Assembly: GCF_003855495.1 (NCBI RefSeq)
Contig: NZ_CP034086.1
Location: 1,835,501-1,899,500 of the forward strand
Direction of reading: 5' to 3'
Origin: Methylocystis rosea
GTDB lineage: Bacteria; Pseudomonadota; Alphaproteobacteria; Rhizobiales; Beijerinckiaceae
Length of the DNA stretch: 64,000 nt
A program made the translations under genes and the position numbers. How positions within the stretch are numbered: position 1 is the first letter of the stretch; each line of letters begins with the position of its first letter. The notes beneath the pieces were generated by a model. It did no database searches and was not told the DNA's origin. It saw only the letters and a program-made list of their open reading frames with translations. Shown piece by piece: positions 62,786 through 64,000 of this stretch.

Positions 62786-63711
62786 TGGTCGGCTCCAGCG
62801 CGCGTCATCAAATCAATGAACACGTCTTCGAGCGACGGCTCGTCGCGTCTCCAATGATGAAGCCCTTCGGCGCTATAGCGCTCCGCGACGCGTTCCATCG
62901 CGGCTTCATCGCGCCCGCCGACGTGCAGCGCCGAGCCGAAGCGCGCAACCATGTCCACGCCGGGTTGACGTTTCAATTGGCTGCTGAGCGGATCGAGACC
63001 CTCGCCCGTCACCACCCAAGTCGAGAGAATCGCGCTGGCGATGATCTCCGGAATCGTGCCCGAAGCGAGCAGCCGCCCATTGGCGATATAGGCGATCCGG
63101 TGACAACGCTCCGCTTCGTCCATGTAGTGCGTCGAGACGAGCACCGTTAAGCCTTGCGTCGCCAGATGATGGATCTCGTCCCAGAAGTCGCGTCGCGCCT
63201 TGGGATCGACGCCCGCGGTCGGCTCGTCGAGAAGGAGCAGCGACGGGCCCGGCAGAATGCACGCGCCAAGCGCCAGCCGCTGCTTCCAGCCGCCGGACAG
63301 TTCGCCGGCGAGCTGATCGGCGCGCGCGACGAGCCCCAGCCGCTCCAGCGCGCCCTGAGCCGCATCCTCCGGCGCTTCGAGGCCGTAAACCCGCGCCACA
63401 AATTCCAGATTTTCGCGAATAGTGAGATCGCGATAAAGCGAAAAGCCCTGCGTCATGTAGCCGACGTAACGCTTGATCTCCTCCTGCTGGCGGCGAATGT
63501 CGTAGCCAAGACACCTCCCCTCGCCCGAATCGGGCGTCAGCAGGCCGCAGAGCATGCGGATCGTCGTCGTCTTGCCGCTGCCGTTCGGGCCGAGAAAGCC
63601 CTGGATGTGACCGCGCGCCACCTGCAGCGTGAAATTGTCGACGACCTTTTTGGCGCCGAAGAATTTGGTCAGCCCGCGCACGTCGATCGCGATGTCGCTG
63701 TCGACGCTCAT
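62782..63711 (-). CDS. ABC export ATPase
   Basis: 309 residues. Walker A FLGPNGSGKTTTIRML, signature LSGGWKQRLALGACIL, Walker B SLLLLDEPTAGVDPKARR and H-loop VLVSTHYMDEAERC. The C-terminal extension (about 235-309) is the DUF4162-like domain of drug-export ATPases. It energises the permease downstream and overlaps the adaptor gene upstream by four bases. Confidence 0.94.
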   Translation of the reverse strand: MSVDSDIAIDVRGLTKFFGAKKVVDNFTLQVARGHIQGFLGPNGSGKTTTIRMLCGLLTPDSGEGRCLGYDIRRQQEEIKRYVGYMTQGFSLYRDLTIRENLEFVARVYGLEAPEDAAQGALERLGLVARADQLAGELSGGWKQRLALGACILPGPSLLLLDEPTAGVDPKARRDFWDEIHHLATQGLTVLVSTHYMDEAERCHRIAYIANGRLLASGTIPEIIASAILSTWVVTGEGLDPLSSQLKRQPGVDMVARFGSALHVGGRDEAAMERVAERYSAEGLHHWRRDEPSLEDVFIDLMTRAGADQ

Positions 63712-64000
63712 TGCGCCGTTCCCGTCGGCTCGGGCGCCGGCCTGACGGCGACCGGCATGCCAAGGGGCAGCGCGCGCGCCGCGCCTTCCAGCCGCGCTTC
63801 GGCCTTAAAAACGAGTTTCGCGCGCTCCTTGTCGCTAAAGATCACGGGGGGCGTATATTCCTGCCGGCTGGCGATATAGCTAACGCGCCCAAAGAGGTCG
63901 TCGGCGCAGCCGTCGCAGGTGACGCGCATCCGTTCGCCCAGCGAGATCTTCGGCAGCTCCGGCTCGGAAACGAAGAAGCGCACCTTGCGATTCTCGGGCG
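63708..64000 (-). CDS. HlyD-type membrane-fusion adaptor, C-terminal fragment (runs off window)
   Basis: Partial: the frame is open to the window's right edge, starting with PENRKVRFFVSEPELPKI. The visible 97 residues match the C-terminal part of HlyD/YbhG-like adaptors (VRFFVSEPELPKISLGERMR, a CDGC insert, GRVSYIASRQEYTPPVIFSD, LPLGMPVAVRP). It would bridge the ABC exporter to an outer-membrane channel. The start codon and coiled-coil hairpin lie outside the window. Overlap with the ATPase gene shows one operon. Confidence 0.88.
   Translation of the reverse strand, partial: PENRKVRFFVSEPELPKISLGERMRVTCDGCADDLFGRVSYIASRQEYTPPVIFSDKERAKLVFKAEARLEGAARALPLGMPVAVRPAPEPTGTAQ

Noticed and set aside
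1..64000. tRNA, rRNA, riboswitch and insertion-sequence genes
   Set aside because: I found no cloverleaf-like T-loop pattern, rRNA core sequence, transposase motif or known riboswitch core when reading the gaps between genes. A covariance-model search would be the decisive check.

Overview
The window looks like a chromosomal segment from a GC-rich methylotrophic alphaproteobacterium of the order Hyphomicrobiales, most likely a methanotroph of the Methylocystis/Methylosinus type. This is inferred from three things: a complete fhcBADC operon (tetrahydromethanopterin-linked formaldehyde oxidation), a pqqA/lanthanide-uptake cluster, and a very long coiled-coil protein resembling the polar-growth protein GPR/RgsE of rhizobia. 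I see no insertion sequence, prophage, CRISPR array, rRNA or tRNA. The only repeats are short palindromic REP-like elements and a 99-bp repeat inside one gene.

Region 1 (1-5 kb, minus strand): the N-terminal end of a PutA-type proline dehydrogenase running off the window, a small exported protein, then fhcB-fhcA-fhcD-fhcC, four overlapping genes for the formyltransferase/hydrolase complex that turns formyl-H4MPT into formate.

Region 2 (5.3-17 kb, mostly plus strand) is the most interesting part. An orphan pqqA is followed by a di-heme peroxidase of the MauG/CcpA family and a LuxR-type response regulator with its divergent NarX-like sensor kinase. A DUF1614 membrane protein comes next. Then come a TonB-dependent receptor, a lanmodulin (four short-linked EF hands in 133 residues), a periplasmic ABC binding protein, a YVTN beta-propeller protein and an ABC ATPase/permease pair. 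This matches the gene content of the lut (lanthanide utilisation and transport) clusters that serve XoxF-type PQQ alcohol dehydrogenases. No PQQ dehydrogenase gene lies in the window.

Region 3 (17-32.5 kb) is mixed housekeeping: infC (apparently starting at ATT), an alpha/beta hydrolase, an FmdB zinc ribbon, an acyl-CoA dehydrogenase, glpD, a DEAD-box helicase, an MgtC-like protein and an ABC-F ATPase. It ends with a KaiC-like ATPase translationally coupled to a hybrid histidine kinase, and an orphan DGQHR-domain (DndB-like) protein.

Region 4 (32.5-46.7 kb) concerns the envelope and polarity: a membrane glycosyltransferase with an MshEN-like N-terminus, a periplasmic binding protein, an Hpt protein, the 1984-residue GPR-like coiled-coil protein, a Rieske/FAD reductase, a beta-barrel porin and an exported protein.

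Region 5 (46.7-64 kb) is core metabolism: a CitE-like aldolase, a thioredoxin-fold [2Fe-2S] ferredoxin, nadK, a ROK sugar kinase, a pentapeptide protein, a BON/OmpA protein, ispH-thrB-rnhA, gshA, rsmE and ubiA. It closes with an ABC-2 export system whose HlyD-type adaptor runs off the right edge.

Start codons were chosen from ribosome-binding sites, signal peptides and family lengths; alternatives are stated where the choice is open.
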